A stretch of 64,000 nucleotides of DNA from Paraflavitalea sp. CAU 1676 (GCF_029223285.1 NZ_JARHUJ010000009.1:470504-534503), one strand, 5' to 3'; positions 51,886 to 61,020 are shown, counted from the first letter of the stretch. Notes: generated by a model not told the origin, from the sequence alone. A program made the numbers and translations.

Positions 51886-52953
51886 TTAAGCGTTACGGTT
51901 GATACAGTTCAGGTCTTCGAAAGCTACTTCCAGGCGCTTGATAAAGGTTTCTTCTCCTTTACGCAGCCATACGCGTGGATCGTAGTGCTTCTTGTTGGGC
52001 TTGTCGGCACCATCGGGGTTGCCGAGCTGGCCTTGCAGAAACGCTTCGTTCTTTTTGTAGTTACCCAGGATGCCTTCCCAGAAAGCCCACTGCAGGTCGG
52101 TATCGATGTTCATCTTGATGGCACCGTAGCCGATCGCTTCGCGGATCTGGTGTTGGGGCGAACCGCTACCACCGTGGAATACGAAGTAAACGGGCTTGGG
52201 ACCAGTCTTCAGGGTCTTTTCAATATAGTCCTGGCTATTCTTCAGGATCTCGGGACGCAGCTCCACGTTGCCGGGGCTGTATACACCATGCACGTTACCG
52301 AAGGCGGCAGCTACACTGAAGAGACGGCCAACCTTGCTCAGTTCTGTATAAGAATAAGCAACGTGTTCGGGTTGCGTGTACAATTTATCGTTTTCGATAC
52401 CGCTGTTGTCAACGCCATCTTCTTCACCGCCGGTTACGCCGAGTTCGATCTCGATCGCCATACCCAGGGGCTGCATGCGTTTAAAGAATTCAACAGAAGT
52501 ATGGATGTTCTCTTCGATAGGCTCTTCAGAGAGGTCGAGCATGTGTGAGCTGAACAGGGGCTGACCTTTCTCTTTATAGAATTGTTCGCCGGCGTCGATC
52601 AGACCGCTTACCCAGGGCAGCCATTTCTTGGCAGCGTGGTCGGTATGCAGTACAACAGGAACGCCGTAGTATTTGGCCACGTTGTGGATGTGCAGGGCGC
52701 CGGAGATACCACCCGAAATATTGGCTTGCAGTTTGTCGTTGGGCATGCCTTTACCAGCGATGAACTGGGCGCCGCCGTTCGAAAACTGAACGATAACTGG
52801 AGAGTTAACTTTTGCAGCGGCTTCCAGGGTAGCATTGATGGTGTTGGTACCGATGGTGTTTACAGCTGGAAGAGCAAACTGATTCTCTTTTGCGTCTTTA
52901 TAGAGGGCTTCCAATTCTTCTCCAAAAAGGACCCCGGCTTTATATTTTGCCAT
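51886..52953 (-). CDS. fbaA: Class II fructose-bisphosphate aldolase
   Basis: A 355-residue zinc-dependent class II aldolase. Visible: FALPAVNTIGTNTINATLEAAAKVNSPVIVQ at the start, the zinc-binding VVLHTDHAAKKWLPW with the catalytic Asp-His, EIELGVTGGEEDG, the EHVAYSYTEL block, FHGGSGSP (zinc His and phosphate loop) and GAIKMNIDTDLQWAFW. This is the long class IIA type as in E. coli FbaA. With the class I gene beside it the organism has two unrelated aldolases for the same step. Confidence 0.96.
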   Translation of the reverse strand: MAKYKAGVLFGEELEALYKDAKENQFALPAVNTIGTNTINATLEAAAKVNSPVIVQFSNGGAQFIAGKGMPNDKLQANISGGISGALHIHNVAKYYGVPVVLHTDHAAKKWLPWVSGLIDAGEQFYKEKGQPLFSSHMLDLSEEPIEENIHTSVEFFKRMQPLGMAIEIELGVTGGEEDGVDNSGIENDKLYTQPEHVAYSYTELSKVGRLFSVAAAFGNVHGVYSPGNVELRPEILKNSQDYIEKTLKTGPKPVYFVFHGGSGSPQHQIREAIGYGAIKMNIDTDLQWAFWEGILGNYKKNEAFLQGQLGNPDGADKPNKKHYDPRVWLRKGEETFIKRLEVAFEDLNCINRNA

Positions 52954-53277
52954 AATTCTGGTGTTTTGCTATTATTTAGTTAATAAGTAGTACTGGTTGT
53001 TAGTAATTATTCAAGAAAAAGGGTTAATTCCTGATAATTCGCCGCGAAGATAAGGAAACTCGGCGGCAACTCCCACCCCGCAGGCAGGATACCGCAGGAT
53101 GCGGTAAAAACAGTCCTCCCCGGCATCGCAAGGCGAAGGCAGTCAAACCATCCGTAATACCGCTAAAAAGCAGGAAAACAACTCCTTGTCCAATAAAATA
53201 TGCCTTTGGTGATGGGTTACTTGAAGGTCCGGGAAGGAATTAATATTTTGAGGCCAAACACTAAACCTATCATACGA
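52954..53277. other. Divergent intergenic region
   Basis: Holds the aldolase promoter candidate and a short CGGTATCC-like inverted repeat near 53.1 kb. No gene seen. Confidence 0.4.
53046..53053 (-). promoter_or_regulatory. Candidate -7 element of the class II aldolase gene
   Basis: Minus strand TATCTTCG, a one-base variant of TAnnTTTG, 93 bases before the start at 52953. Confidence 0.35.
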
Positions 53278-53940
53278 ATGAAATATGGAATGATGCTGGC
53301 GATCCTGGTTAGTTTTGCCGGCTGCGAATCTGCCCCTAAGCCAATAGAGACAAAACAGGTTGAACGCCCTACAAAGTATAAGCCCCTGCTGAATAAGTTC
53401 AAGACGCTCAACTTCGATACCCTGCATGTATATTCCTCCTACGAACAGCAGTATGAATACAGTGGTGTTGCATTGGATAGCCAGAGTATAAAGTTATTGC
53501 CATGGCCATTGTCCGAAAACCGGTTCCAGGAAGGAAGTATGGGCGTATTTGCCATCGGGCAGTTTGAGATCGACAGCAATAAAGTAGGGTTGATTGCAAG
53601 AACTCCTGGCGATTATGAAGAAACATCTATCAAGTTGCTGTTACTGGATAAAGCGAGGGATACGATTTCCGAATCAATAGAGCTGGGAGAAAGCTGGGGA
53701 GATGCCGGCGATATAGCCACCAAAGATGCCTGGTTGTACAAAACCAAAGACAGGAAGTGGCAGGCGTACATCTGGATGATGAATGCGCATGATAACAGTG
53801 TCGATGACCCTAAGGACACAACGGTGGTGGAGGAGCATTTTTATTACCTGGTTGACTTCAGCAACAAATCATTCGATACCATCTCTACCGGCGAGAACGC
53901 TTCCAGGAGTTTTAAACATCTTCATAAGGCTACGCGCTAG
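53278..53940 (+). CDS. Lipoprotein of unknown function
   Basis: A 220-residue lipoprotein (MLAILVSFAGC, Cys 16). The mature part has regular beta-strand-like segments, such as LNFDTLHVYSSYEQQYEYSGVALD, GVFAIGQFEIDSNKVGLIARTPGDYEETSIKLLLLD and KWQAYIWMMNAHDN, suggesting a small beta-propeller or sandwich. No family recognised. The start at 53278 gives a clean lipoprotein signal. Confidence 0.7.
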   Translation: MKYGMMLAILVSFAGCESAPKPIETKQVERPTKYKPLLNKFKTLNFDTLHVYSSYEQQYEYSGVALDSQSIKLLPWPLSENRFQEGSMGVFAIGQFEIDSNKVGLIARTPGDYEETSIKLLLLDKARDTISESIELGESWGDAGDIATKDAWLYKTKDRKWQAYIWMMNAHDNSVDDPKDTTVVEEHFYYLVDFSNKSFDTISTGENASRSFKHLHKATR

Positions 53941-53970
53941 ATCCTTGCGCGGGAAATCGTACATTTAGGA

Positions 53971-54159
53971 ATGGAACTACGCCTGATCGTTATACGCTCA
54001 CCAAATCCGCAACAACTTGCTGAGTTTTACGGGCTGCTGGGTTTTTCATTCGAGTATCACAAGCACGGTAGTTCGCCTTATCACTACGGTACTCGCATAG
54101 GTTCGGCAGTACTGGAAATTTACCCATTGGCATCCGGCAATCACTTAGAGCCAACATAA
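53971..54159 (+). pseudogene. Truncated glyoxalase/VOC-family gene
   Basis: A 62-residue frame matching only the first half of a VOC (glyoxalase/bleomycin-resistance) domain: MELRLIVIRSPNPQQLAEFYGLLGFSFEYHKHG then GTRIGSAVLEIYPLA. A complete single-domain VOC protein needs about 120 residues; here a stop follows GNHLEPT. The next gene starts 32 bases on, so the second half has been lost rather than shifted out of frame. A weak -7 like TACATTTA lies just upstream. Confidence 0.7.
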
Positions 54160-54191
54160 AATATTAACTCATTAAACTAACCCAACATCCT

Positions 54192-54710
54192 ATGGCCTAT
54201 ATCATGGTCGATATCGAAAGCGATGGCCCCATCCCGGGCGATTATTCGATGATCTGCTTCGGCGCCGTCCTGGTGCAGGATGGACTCGATAAAACATTCT
54301 ACGGACAACTGAAACCCATTTCCGATAAGTTCATTCCGGAAGCCCTCGCAGTTTCCGGCTTTACCCGTGAGCAAACCCTCGCATTCGATGACCCCAAAAC
54401 AGTGATGGAGAACTTCGGCGCCTGGCTAAAAGCCCATGTAAAGGACCGCCCCGTATTCATCAGCGACAACAATGGTTTCGATTGGATGTTCATCTGCTGG
54501 TACTTCCACCACTTTACAGGAGCAAACCCATTTGGACATAGTTCTTACAACCTGGGAAGCCTTTACAAAGGACTGGTTAAAGACACCTTCCAGAACTTCA
54601 AGCACCTGCGCAAAACCACCCACACCCACCATCCCGTAGATGACGCCAAAGGCAATGCAGAAGCATTGTTAACTTTGAAGAAAGAATACGGGTTGAAAAT
54701 AAAGCTATAA
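54192..54710 (+). CDS. DEDDh-type 3'-5' exonuclease-like protein
   Basis: A 172-residue protein with the RNase T/DnaQ-like exonuclease fold. The acidic residues are in YIMVDIESDGPIPGDYSMICFGAV (D and E), DNNGFDWMFICW (second D) and HHPVDDAKGNAEAL (His and D), so all metal ligands appear present. Its substrate is unknown; family members trim RNA or proofread DNA. It is nine bases before the VOC gene and probably in one unit with it. Confidence 0.85.
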   Translation: MAYIMVDIESDGPIPGDYSMICFGAVLVQDGLDKTFYGQLKPISDKFIPEALAVSGFTREQTLAFDDPKTVMENFGAWLKAHVKDRPVFISDNNGFDWMFICWYFHHFTGANPFGHSSYNLGSLYKGLVKDTFQNFKHLRKTTHTHHPVDDAKGNAEALLTLKKEYGLKIKL

Positions 54711-54719
54711 TCAACATTC

Positions 54720-55124
54720 ATGACACTCGAACACGTAGCCATCTGGACCAGTCAGCTCGAAGCACTGAAAGAATATTACATCAAATACTTTGGCGCCGTG
54801 CCAAACGATAAATACACCAACGAAAAGAAGCAGTTCCAAAGCTACTTCCTCAGCTTTCAATCGGGCGCCCGCCTCGAGATCATGAGCCGACCCGATATTC
54901 CGGAAAACAAAAATGATACCGTTCAGGCACAATACCTCGGCATCATTCACCTGGCCTTTGGGGTAAACACCCTGCAGGAGGTCGATGCGAAAGCAAAGCA
55001 ATTGCAGGAGGACGGTTTCCCGATTCTAAGCGGCCCCCGCAAAACAGGCGATGGCTATTACGAATTTGAAACCCTCGACCCCGACAATAACCGGCTGGAA
55101 GTAACCTGCGTATATCACGAGTAA
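54720..55124 (+). CDS. VOC-family (glyoxalase-like) protein
   Basis: A complete 134-residue VOC protein. Metal-type positions appear in LEHVAIWTSQLEALKEYY (His 5), GARLEIMSRP (Glu), LGIIHLAFGVN (His) and ETLDPDNNRLEVTC (Glu), the usual beta-alpha-beta-beta-beta layout. Substrate unknown. It follows the exonuclease gene by nine bases. It is not a close match of the truncated VOC at 53971. Confidence 0.9.
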   Translation: MTLEHVAIWTSQLEALKEYYIKYFGAVPNDKYTNEKKQFQSYFLSFQSGARLEIMSRPDIPENKNDTVQAQYLGIIHLAFGVNTLQEVDAKAKQLQEDGFPILSGPRKTGDGYYEFETLDPDNNRLEVTCVYHE

Positions 55125-55170
55125 CCATCTGGTCCTAAAAAAATAAACCCTTCACCGAAAACTATGTCTT

Positions 55171-55758
55171 ATGAAATGTATGCTGCTTAGCCTCCTCCTT
55201 TTTTGCGTCGCAGAACCAAAGGATTTGCCCGATGTTTGGACTAAGATTGAAACCACTCAGGTGAAAGGGGAAGATGTCGAGGTATTTTTTTGCGACTTCT
55301 GGGCTGTGATCGGCAAAACCCAGCCAGATCTGTTTCATATAAAGGGAGATGCCTTTGTCAAAGAAGCCCAGAAGATCCAGCAACAGCTACCCACCTATGT
55401 CGTGAAGAGAAAGACCTCAAATGCCGACAGTGTTTTATATTATGTGCTGCGGCACAATGTCGAAAAAAAAGAAGATCCTTTTCCATTTGATATTGAAGTG
55501 GTCAGGGTTGCCAAAGAGTTTCCGCTTCAAAGCCTCGAGAATCGAAGCAACTATCGGCAATATATTGACACCATCTTACATGCACCGGGTTGTCGCAGCT
55601 ACCTGCTGTGCGAACACCATTGCCTGATCCAGGCTTTGAAAGACAAAGAGAAAATCATCGGGAGTGGCATGCCGGTCACAGAAGGAATTATAACCAGGGT
55701 GCTGCCGTATAAAAGCATCAAAGCCAGCTTCTTTAATTCCCTGGAAACCTTATTCTGA
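55171..55758 (+). CDS. Exported protein of unknown function
   Basis: A 195-residue protein with a short hydrophobic N-terminus (MLLSLLLFCVAEP) that may be a signal peptide. The rest is mixed alpha/beta with five Cys (C27 region FFCDFW, APGCRSYLLCEHHCL). No family recognised. It is 46 bases after the VOC gene on the same strand. Start could also be 55180. Confidence 0.6.
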   Translation: MKCMLLSLLLFCVAEPKDLPDVWTKIETTQVKGEDVEVFFCDFWAVIGKTQPDLFHIKGDAFVKEAQKIQQQLPTYVVKRKTSNADSVLYYVLRHNVEKKEDPFPFDIEVVRVAKEFPLQSLENRSNYRQYIDTILHAPGCRSYLLCEHHCLIQALKDKEKIIGSGMPVTEGIITRVLPYKSIKASFFNSLETLF

Positions 55759-55964
55759 TCAGCTGCTGGCTGCTGCCGGGGTAGTCCTCCCTCTATTGTC
55801 AGTTAATTCCTTACCTTTAATAAAGCAATCATCCCTTTCAATACCGCCTTTCATAGACTATAATTCCGCCTATTACAGCAACACTATCACCCACCCAAAC
55901 ACTTATCCGGCAATACTTCCGGCCCGATGAAATCATGGAATTGCCATTCCTTAAAATCATCTAT

Positions 55965-56237
55965 ATGCCAAAGTATGTCATTGAAAGAGAGATACCCGGC
56001 GCCGGCAGTATGACGCCCGAACAAATGAAAGCCGTATCACAAACCTCCTGCGGCGTGTTGTCTAAAATGGGATCAGAGATACAATGGGTCAACAGCTTCG
56101 TTACCCCCGACAAGATCTATTGCATTTACATTGCGCCCAACGAAGAAATGGTCCGGGAGCATGCCCGGCAGGGAGGTTTTCCCGCCAACTCAGTCAGCAA
56201 GGTCATGGCGATGATCGATCCCACAACGGCAGAATAG
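55965..56237 (+). CDS. DUF4242-family protein
   Basis: A 90-residue protein of the DUF4242 (ferredoxin-like, sometimes called nickel-binding) family. MPKYVIEREIPGAGSMTPEQ is the standard opening, followed by IQWVNSFVTPDKIYCIYIAPNEEMVREHARQGGFPANSVSKV. Function unknown. The ATG at 55965 is the family start; an upstream ATG would add ten residues. Its stop is three bases from the convergent gene. Confidence 0.85.
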   Translation: MPKYVIEREIPGAGSMTPEQMKAVSQTSCGVLSKMGSEIQWVNSFVTPDKIYCIYIAPNEEMVREHARQGGFPANSVSKVMAMIDPTTAE

Positions 56238-56239
56238 CC

Positions 56240-57331
56240 TTAATCCTCAAACTTGCCCAGGTTCTTCTGGATCAGTGCGAGGTTCTTTTGCAGGGTCTGT
56301 TTCAACTGGCGCTTTACCAGTTGCCCCATTGAATTGCTTTTGAAGAAGGCCGGACTATGGAAGTACTGGCCCAGCTCCGTTTTTAGTTGTTGTAACTTCT
56401 CAGGCGTTGATATTTTGTCGCGCGACATGATGTTCAGCAAGTCCATCAGGCGGAAGCGTGTTGAAGCAACCCGGAAGGCCATCATGGTCCTTTCTTCCGC
56501 CTGGTATTGCTCGATCGATTCCCGGTTCAGGTATCGGCTGCACAGGTTGACCAGCTCGATATTCTCCTTGAAGAATTGAGGCAGGTACAGGTTCTTCCGG
56601 CCCTCGTACGATTGCTGGTCGAAATCGATGGCCCTGATACGGTATTGATAATCCTCGATATCGGGCGTAATGTCCACCACGAAATTGTACGAACGCATAT
56701 CGCCCAGCAGCCGCACAAAACAGCGCTCATTGAACTTCACAAACTCTTTGGCCAACCTGATCTTATTCGTCGCCGTATCGCTCAGGTGATTCTTGATAAA
56801 TACATCACCAGGAATACCGGGAATATGTTCCTCCACCAGCGTATTGCTATGGGTGAGGTACGTGATACGGTTGGGAGAAAGCAGGTGCTCCAGCTCCAGG
56901 CCATAGATGCGCGAAGCATCGGCGATCTTGATATAGTAGTGGTCGTAGTTGTCGTTGAATTTGTTGATGATGCGGATGCGGAAAGGATTGGAGTTCCCAA
57001 AGCTGCAATAGTCGATACGTGCCACATCGAGGTGGGCCGTAAAAGTAAGGTCGCCTTCTGTTTTCAGGAACGCATACATTTTAATTAACCCTTCCCTGAT
57101 GTATTCCCAGTCGCGCATATCGTACAGCACTTTTTCCCAATGGGTGTCTTTGCCGTTCTTGTCTTTCAGCGGGATGGAATAGGTTATGCGCAAAAGGTCG
57201 TTATACGATACAGGAAGCTTCACCTCACGGCCGTGGATCTTCAGGTATTGCCGCAGTGCATCCTGCACAGGAAACATTGGCTTCTTGCGTGATGGCTTAT
57301 TGCTTTCTTCGGGCGTAAAATCGTACGTCAA
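56240..57331 (-). CDS. Unknown protein with protein-kinase-like motifs
   Basis: A 363-residue cytoplasmic protein, apparently without signal or membrane helix. I do not recognise a named family, but the order of motifs recalls a kinase fold: YYIKIADASR (Lys 135, like the beta-3 Lys), LEHLL (Glu 148), a hinge-like LVEEHIPG (165-172), GDMRSYNF with Asp 211 and Asn 216 in place of the HxDxxxxN catalytic loop, and IDFD (235-238) in the DFG place. A helical tail follows. This could be an atypical small-molecule or protein kinase. Interpretation is inference; kinase activity is unproven. Confidence 0.65.
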   Translation of the reverse strand: MTYDFTPEESNKPSRKKPMFPVQDALRQYLKIHGREVKLPVSYNDLLRITYSIPLKDKNGKDTHWEKVLYDMRDWEYIREGLIKMYAFLKTEGDLTFTAHLDVARIDYCSFGNSNPFRIRIINKFNDNYDHYYIKIADASRIYGLELEHLLSPNRITYLTHSNTLVEEHIPGIPGDVFIKNHLSDTATNKIRLAKEFVKFNERCFVRLLGDMRSYNFVVDITPDIEDYQYRIRAIDFDQQSYEGRKNLYLPQFFKENIELVNLCSRYLNRESIEQYQAEERTMMAFRVASTRFRLMDLLNIMSRDKISTPEKLQQLKTELGQYFHSPAFFKSNSMGQLVKRQLKQTLQKNLALIQKNLGKFED

Positions 57332-57409
57332 TGCTGAATGTTTATAGCGTTAACTCAATGAGCACGGATGTTCCTTTGCCGGCTTGCGAATGTACATCCA
57401 ATTTCTCTT

Positions 57410-58195
57410 TCAGCGAAGACGCTGGAAAAGCTCACTGAAGTAAGCGGGTGCGTGCAGCAGCCTGCTGCCATACCAGCTGAAATACTCGCCGTCTGCCAGT
57501 AAAATGCGGGTATCAGGAAGTTGTGATTGCAGCTCATCGATGTGTTTTTCTTTGAAAGGGTAGGGCTCCGATGATAACAGCAATAGCTCGCAGCCAGCCG
57601 CTCGCAATTCATCTACGGTAATAGCGGGATATCGAAGCCGGTCGCCGAAAACATTCAGGAAGCCGCAGCGCGATAGCTGATCATGAATAAAAGTATCATG
57701 GCCAACCGTCATATAAGGGTCTTTCCAGATGAGGTAGGCCGTGCGCAAGGGGCGGGGAGAAGCGATGAGTTTCGAATAACCTGTGGTGATCCGTTCAGCT
57801 AATTCAGAGGCCTCATCAGCCTTGCCGGTCAGCGATCCAATGGACCTGATCATCGACAGTGCATCCTCAAGGGTATTCACGTCACTGATCCATACCGGGT
57901 ACCTGTCTGCCAGGGCTTCCACCTGCTCGCGCACATTCTCTTCTTTATTGGCAATGATCAGGTCGGGCTGCAACGATGCCACAATATCCGGGTGAACATT
58001 TTTGGTGCCGCCTACACGGCGTTTGCTCCGGAACCAGGGCTCCGGGTGCACACAAAATTTCGTAATGCCAACCACTTCCGCTTCGAGTCCCAGCGACCAC
58101 AACAGTTCTGTTTGAGAGGGTACGATCGAAACAATCCGCCGGGGCTGGGCCGGCAGGTCAATGGTCCTGTTCAACTGATCGGTGAAAATGGGCAT
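57410..58195 (-). CDS. Helical-backbone metal-receptor (BtuF-like) protein without signal peptide
   Basis: A 261-residue protein of the class III substrate-binding family (BtuF/FecB-like): RRIVSIVPSQTELLWSLGLEAEVVGITKFCVHP, GGTKNVHPDIVASLQPDLIIANKEENVREQVEAL, then ALSMIRSIGSLTG and the second lobe. The start MPIFTDQLNRTIDLPAQPRR at 58195 matches the family's mature start, so no signal peptide is present; a longer frame to 58264 does not supply one either. The protein may be cytoplasmic or the annotation of the start wrong. No ABC permease partner of the BtuCD type is adjacent. Confidence 0.82.
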   Translation of the reverse strand: MPIFTDQLNRTIDLPAQPRRIVSIVPSQTELLWSLGLEAEVVGITKFCVHPEPWFRSKRRVGGTKNVHPDIVASLQPDLIIANKEENVREQVEALADRYPVWISDVNTLEDALSMIRSIGSLTGKADEASELAERITTGYSKLIASPRPLRTAYLIWKDPYMTVGHDTFIHDQLSRCGFLNVFGDRLRYPAITVDELRAAGCELLLLSSEPYPFKEKHIDELQSQLPDTRILLADGEYFSWYGSRLLHAPAYFSELFQRLR

Positions 58196-58288
58196 CCCCA
58201 AAACTAAGCCAGGTTGTTCGAAAAAAATACCCGCAGGTTTTATGGAATAAAGGACAAGCTGCATCTACCTGTTTCCAACACCATACTT

Positions 58289-60655
58289 ATGATCAAAAAC
58301 TACCTGATTGTCGCCTGGCGCCAACTTATCAGGAACCGGCAATTCACCCTCATAAATCTGTTGGGCCTTTCTACCGGCCTGGCCTGTACCCTGCTTATTG
58401 TACTGTGGGTGCAGGACGAAAGAAGCATCGATCGATTCCATCAAAACAATGATCAGCTGTACCAGGTCATGGAAAACCGGTCGGTCAATGGCGGCATACT
58501 CACCTCGGGCGAAACTGCTCCCCAACTGGCCGAAGCCCTCAAAACCGCCATGCCCGAAGTGCAGGCTGCTGCCGTCACCACGCCCGAAACCTGGTTTCCG
58601 CGGGTAGTGCTGTCGGCAGGACCGGTAAATACAAAGGCAGCCGGCTTGTTTGCCAGCCGCGATTATCTCGATGTGTTCACGTATCCACTGGTAAAGGGTT
58701 ATCCATCGCAGGTGTTGGCCAACAAAGAAGGCATCGTCATCTCGCAAGCGCTGGCACAACGTCTGTTCAAAGGAGCGGAACAGGCCATGGGACAAACCAT
58801 TTCCTGGCAGCTCGGTGAAACCCGTTACAACAGTCAGGTAACGGGCATACTCAGGAATTGTCCGGCCAACTCTTCCATTCAGTTCGATTTCCTGTTGCCA
58901 TTCGATCAGTTTAATGTAATCATGAAAATGGGAAAGGAACTTTCTACCGGTGGGCCGTTCCATACCTATCTGGTGTTAAAAGAAGGCGTATCGCCACAGG
59001 CATTCAGTGAAAAGTTAGGCCAGTTCATGATGAAACATAGCCAGGGGCAGCAACGGGAAATGTTCCTGCGGACTTATGGCGATAGCTACCTGTATGGGCA
59101 GTACGAAAACGGAAAACCTACCGGAGGCCGCATCAGCTATGTACGACTCTTCTCCCTCATTGCGCTTTTCATCCTCCTGATGGCTTGCATCAATTTCATC
59201 AATCTGGCAACCGCCAAAACTGCCGGCCATCTCAAAGAGATCGGCATACGCAAAACACTCGGAGCCGGCAGGGCATCGCTCATTTTGCAATACCTCATGA
59301 GCTCAGGGTTGCTGGTATTGGCCGCGATGGGCATAGCCCTCCTGTTCGTGATATTGTTGCTGCCCGCATTTAACCATATTACCGGCAAAGCACTTCATCC
59401 GGGCTGGGATACCAGCTTCATCAGTAGTTGTGCAGCAATAGTGATAATAACAACGTTGCTATCGGGCGCTTATCCGGCTTTTTACCTCTCGGGATTCAGG
59501 CCGGTAGCAGTACTGAAAAAAGCGTTGCCCGTACTGGCGCCAGGTTCGTTTGGGCTACGCCGCTCCCTGGTCGTCTTTCAATTCTCGGTTTCTGTATTAC
59601 TGATCGTTGGTGTTATCGTGGTGTATCGCCAGTTGAAATACCTGCAGACCCATGCTCCTGGCTTTGATAAGGAACAGGTACTGTATTTTGATGCCGAAGG
59701 ACGAATACCCGGCAGCCTGGATGCGTTCCTCGATCAGGTAAGGTTATTACCGGGCGTAACAAGTGCAGCAGCGATGACGGGTAGTGTGCTCGGAGGCCCG
59801 TCAGCAGGTAATCGTGTATGGATAAACGGAAAAGAAGAAGTAGTGCCGTTCAGGCCGTTTCTTGTCAATTATGAAGCGATCGAAACATTGGGTATAGCCA
59901 TGAAAGAGGGACGCCCTTTTTCACCGGCCTATGGGTTGGATACAGGCAGGATCATTTTCAATGAGGCTGCCATCCAACTCATGGGCATTCAGGATCCCAT
60001 CGGTAAAATAGTGGAGATGGATGGAGTTAAAAAAGAGATCATCGGCGTTGCCCGCAATTTTCATTTTCAATCCCTGCATGAAGCCATCAAGCCATTGTTC
60101 TTTAAGTTCGACAGGCAGAACGATATGGTTATGGTAAAAATGCAGCCAGGCAAAGACGGGGAAGCTATTCGTGCTCTGCAGCATTTTTGCGAAAGCTATA
60201 ATCCGGGTTATCCCTTCAATTATCGCTTCCTGGATGCCGATTACCAGGCGCAATACACATCCGAACAACGGGTAGCTGCGCTTGCGCAGTATTTTGCCAT
60301 ACTCGCCATACTCATCGCCTGTTTGGGATTGTACGGACTGGCAGCTTTTACCGCCGAAAAAAAGCGGAAGGAAATTGGCATTCGCAAGGTGCTTGGGGCT
60401 ACCACTGCACAGCTTGCCATGCTGTTGTCAAAAGATTTTCTCCGTACCGTTGCCATCGCATTGATCATCGCGTTACCGCTGGCCTGGTGGTTGGGCAATA
60501 GCTGGTTGGCCGGTTTCGCCTGGCATATACCGCTTTCGGGCGACATATTCCTGGCCACAGGCATGGCAGTGATGCTGCTGACAGTATTAACGGTCAGTGT
60601 ACAGGCTATACGCGCATCGATGGTAAACCCGGTAAAAAATCTGGATGCTGAATAA
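58289..60655 (+). CDS. MacB/FtsX-type ABC transporter permease
   Basis: A 788-residue membrane protein typical of Bacteroidota: two MacB-type periplasmic domains and two FtsX cores. The N-terminal MIKNYLIVAWRQLIRNRQFTLINLLGLSTGLACTLLIVLW is the standard start, the first FtsX block is at about 285-440 (LIALFILLMACINFINLATAKTAGHLKEIGIRKTLGAGRASLILQYL) and the second at the C-terminus (FAILAILIACLGLYGLAAFTAEKKRKEIGIRKVLGATTAQL). No ABC ATPase is next to it, which is common for these orphan permeases. Start at 58289; the frame continues upstream without protein character. Confidence 0.93.
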   Translation: MIKNYLIVAWRQLIRNRQFTLINLLGLSTGLACTLLIVLWVQDERSIDRFHQNNDQLYQVMENRSVNGGILTSGETAPQLAEALKTAMPEVQAAAVTTPETWFPRVVLSAGPVNTKAAGLFASRDYLDVFTYPLVKGYPSQVLANKEGIVISQALAQRLFKGAEQAMGQTISWQLGETRYNSQVTGILRNCPANSSIQFDFLLPFDQFNVIMKMGKELSTGGPFHTYLVLKEGVSPQAFSEKLGQFMMKHSQGQQREMFLRTYGDSYLYGQYENGKPTGGRISYVRLFSLIALFILLMACINFINLATAKTAGHLKEIGIRKTLGAGRASLILQYLMSSGLLVLAAMGIALLFVILLLPAFNHITGKALHPGWDTSFISSCAAIVIITTLLSGAYPAFYLSGFRPVAVLKKALPVLAPGSFGLRRSLVVFQFSVSVLLIVGVIVVYRQLKYLQTHAPGFDKEQVLYFDAEGRIPGSLDAFLDQVRLLPGVTSAAAMTGSVLGGPSAGNRVWINGKEEVVPFRPFLVNYEAIETLGIAMKEGRPFSPAYGLDTGRIIFNEAAIQLMGIQDPIGKIVEMDGVKKEIIGVARNFHFQSLHEAIKPLFFKFDRQNDMVMVKMQPGKDGEAIRALQHFCESYNPGYPFNYRFLDADYQAQYTSEQRVAALAQYFAILAILIACLGLYGLAAFTAEKKRKEIGIRKVLGATTAQLAMLLSKDFLRTVAIALIIALPLAWWLGNSWLAGFAWHIPLSGDIFLATGMAVMLLTVLTVSVQAIRASMVNPVKNLDAE

Positions 60656-60839
60656 TGAAAACGGAACGGCGATCAACTAAATAAATAATGAAAGGAGTGA
60701 ACTGGTGAGAGTGGTGTTCCGGAAACCGGCGAGGAGACCGCTGCTGCCTCCTGCTAAAATGAATAAGGTTCATCTAGCAGGAGGGTATTGGAATTTGCAG
60801 GCGGTTCTTAACACACAGGAATTGGAACTCTTTGGTTTC

Positions 60840-61010
60840 TTTTCGGACGTTGGATCTTACTGGACGGTTTTTCTAAGGATACGATGAATTTGGTTTCTTT
60901 CGGACAATTGGACTTCTGGACGGTTTGACTTGGACTTAGGACATTGGTTTTTTCACAGGCTGGACGGCAATCGTTTGGACATTGGACTATTGGACATTTG
61001 GATTTCAAAG
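60840..61010. repeat. Degenerate TTGGAC-type short repeats
   Basis: The hexamer TTGGAC, or near versions such as CTGGACGG, recurs about ten times with irregular spacing (for example ATTGGACTATTGGACATTTG near 60.99 kb). The spacing is not that of a CRISPR. Confidence 0.6.
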
Positions 61011-61020
61011 ACAAAAAAAA

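Noticed and set aside
60705..60887. A 60-residue open frame in the repeat-rich gap
   Set aside because: No start context or relatives, and its sequence runs into the TTGGAC repeat tract.
60840..61010. CRISPR array
   Set aside because: The repeat unit is only six to eight bases and irregularly spaced; there are no spacers of constant length and no cas genes.
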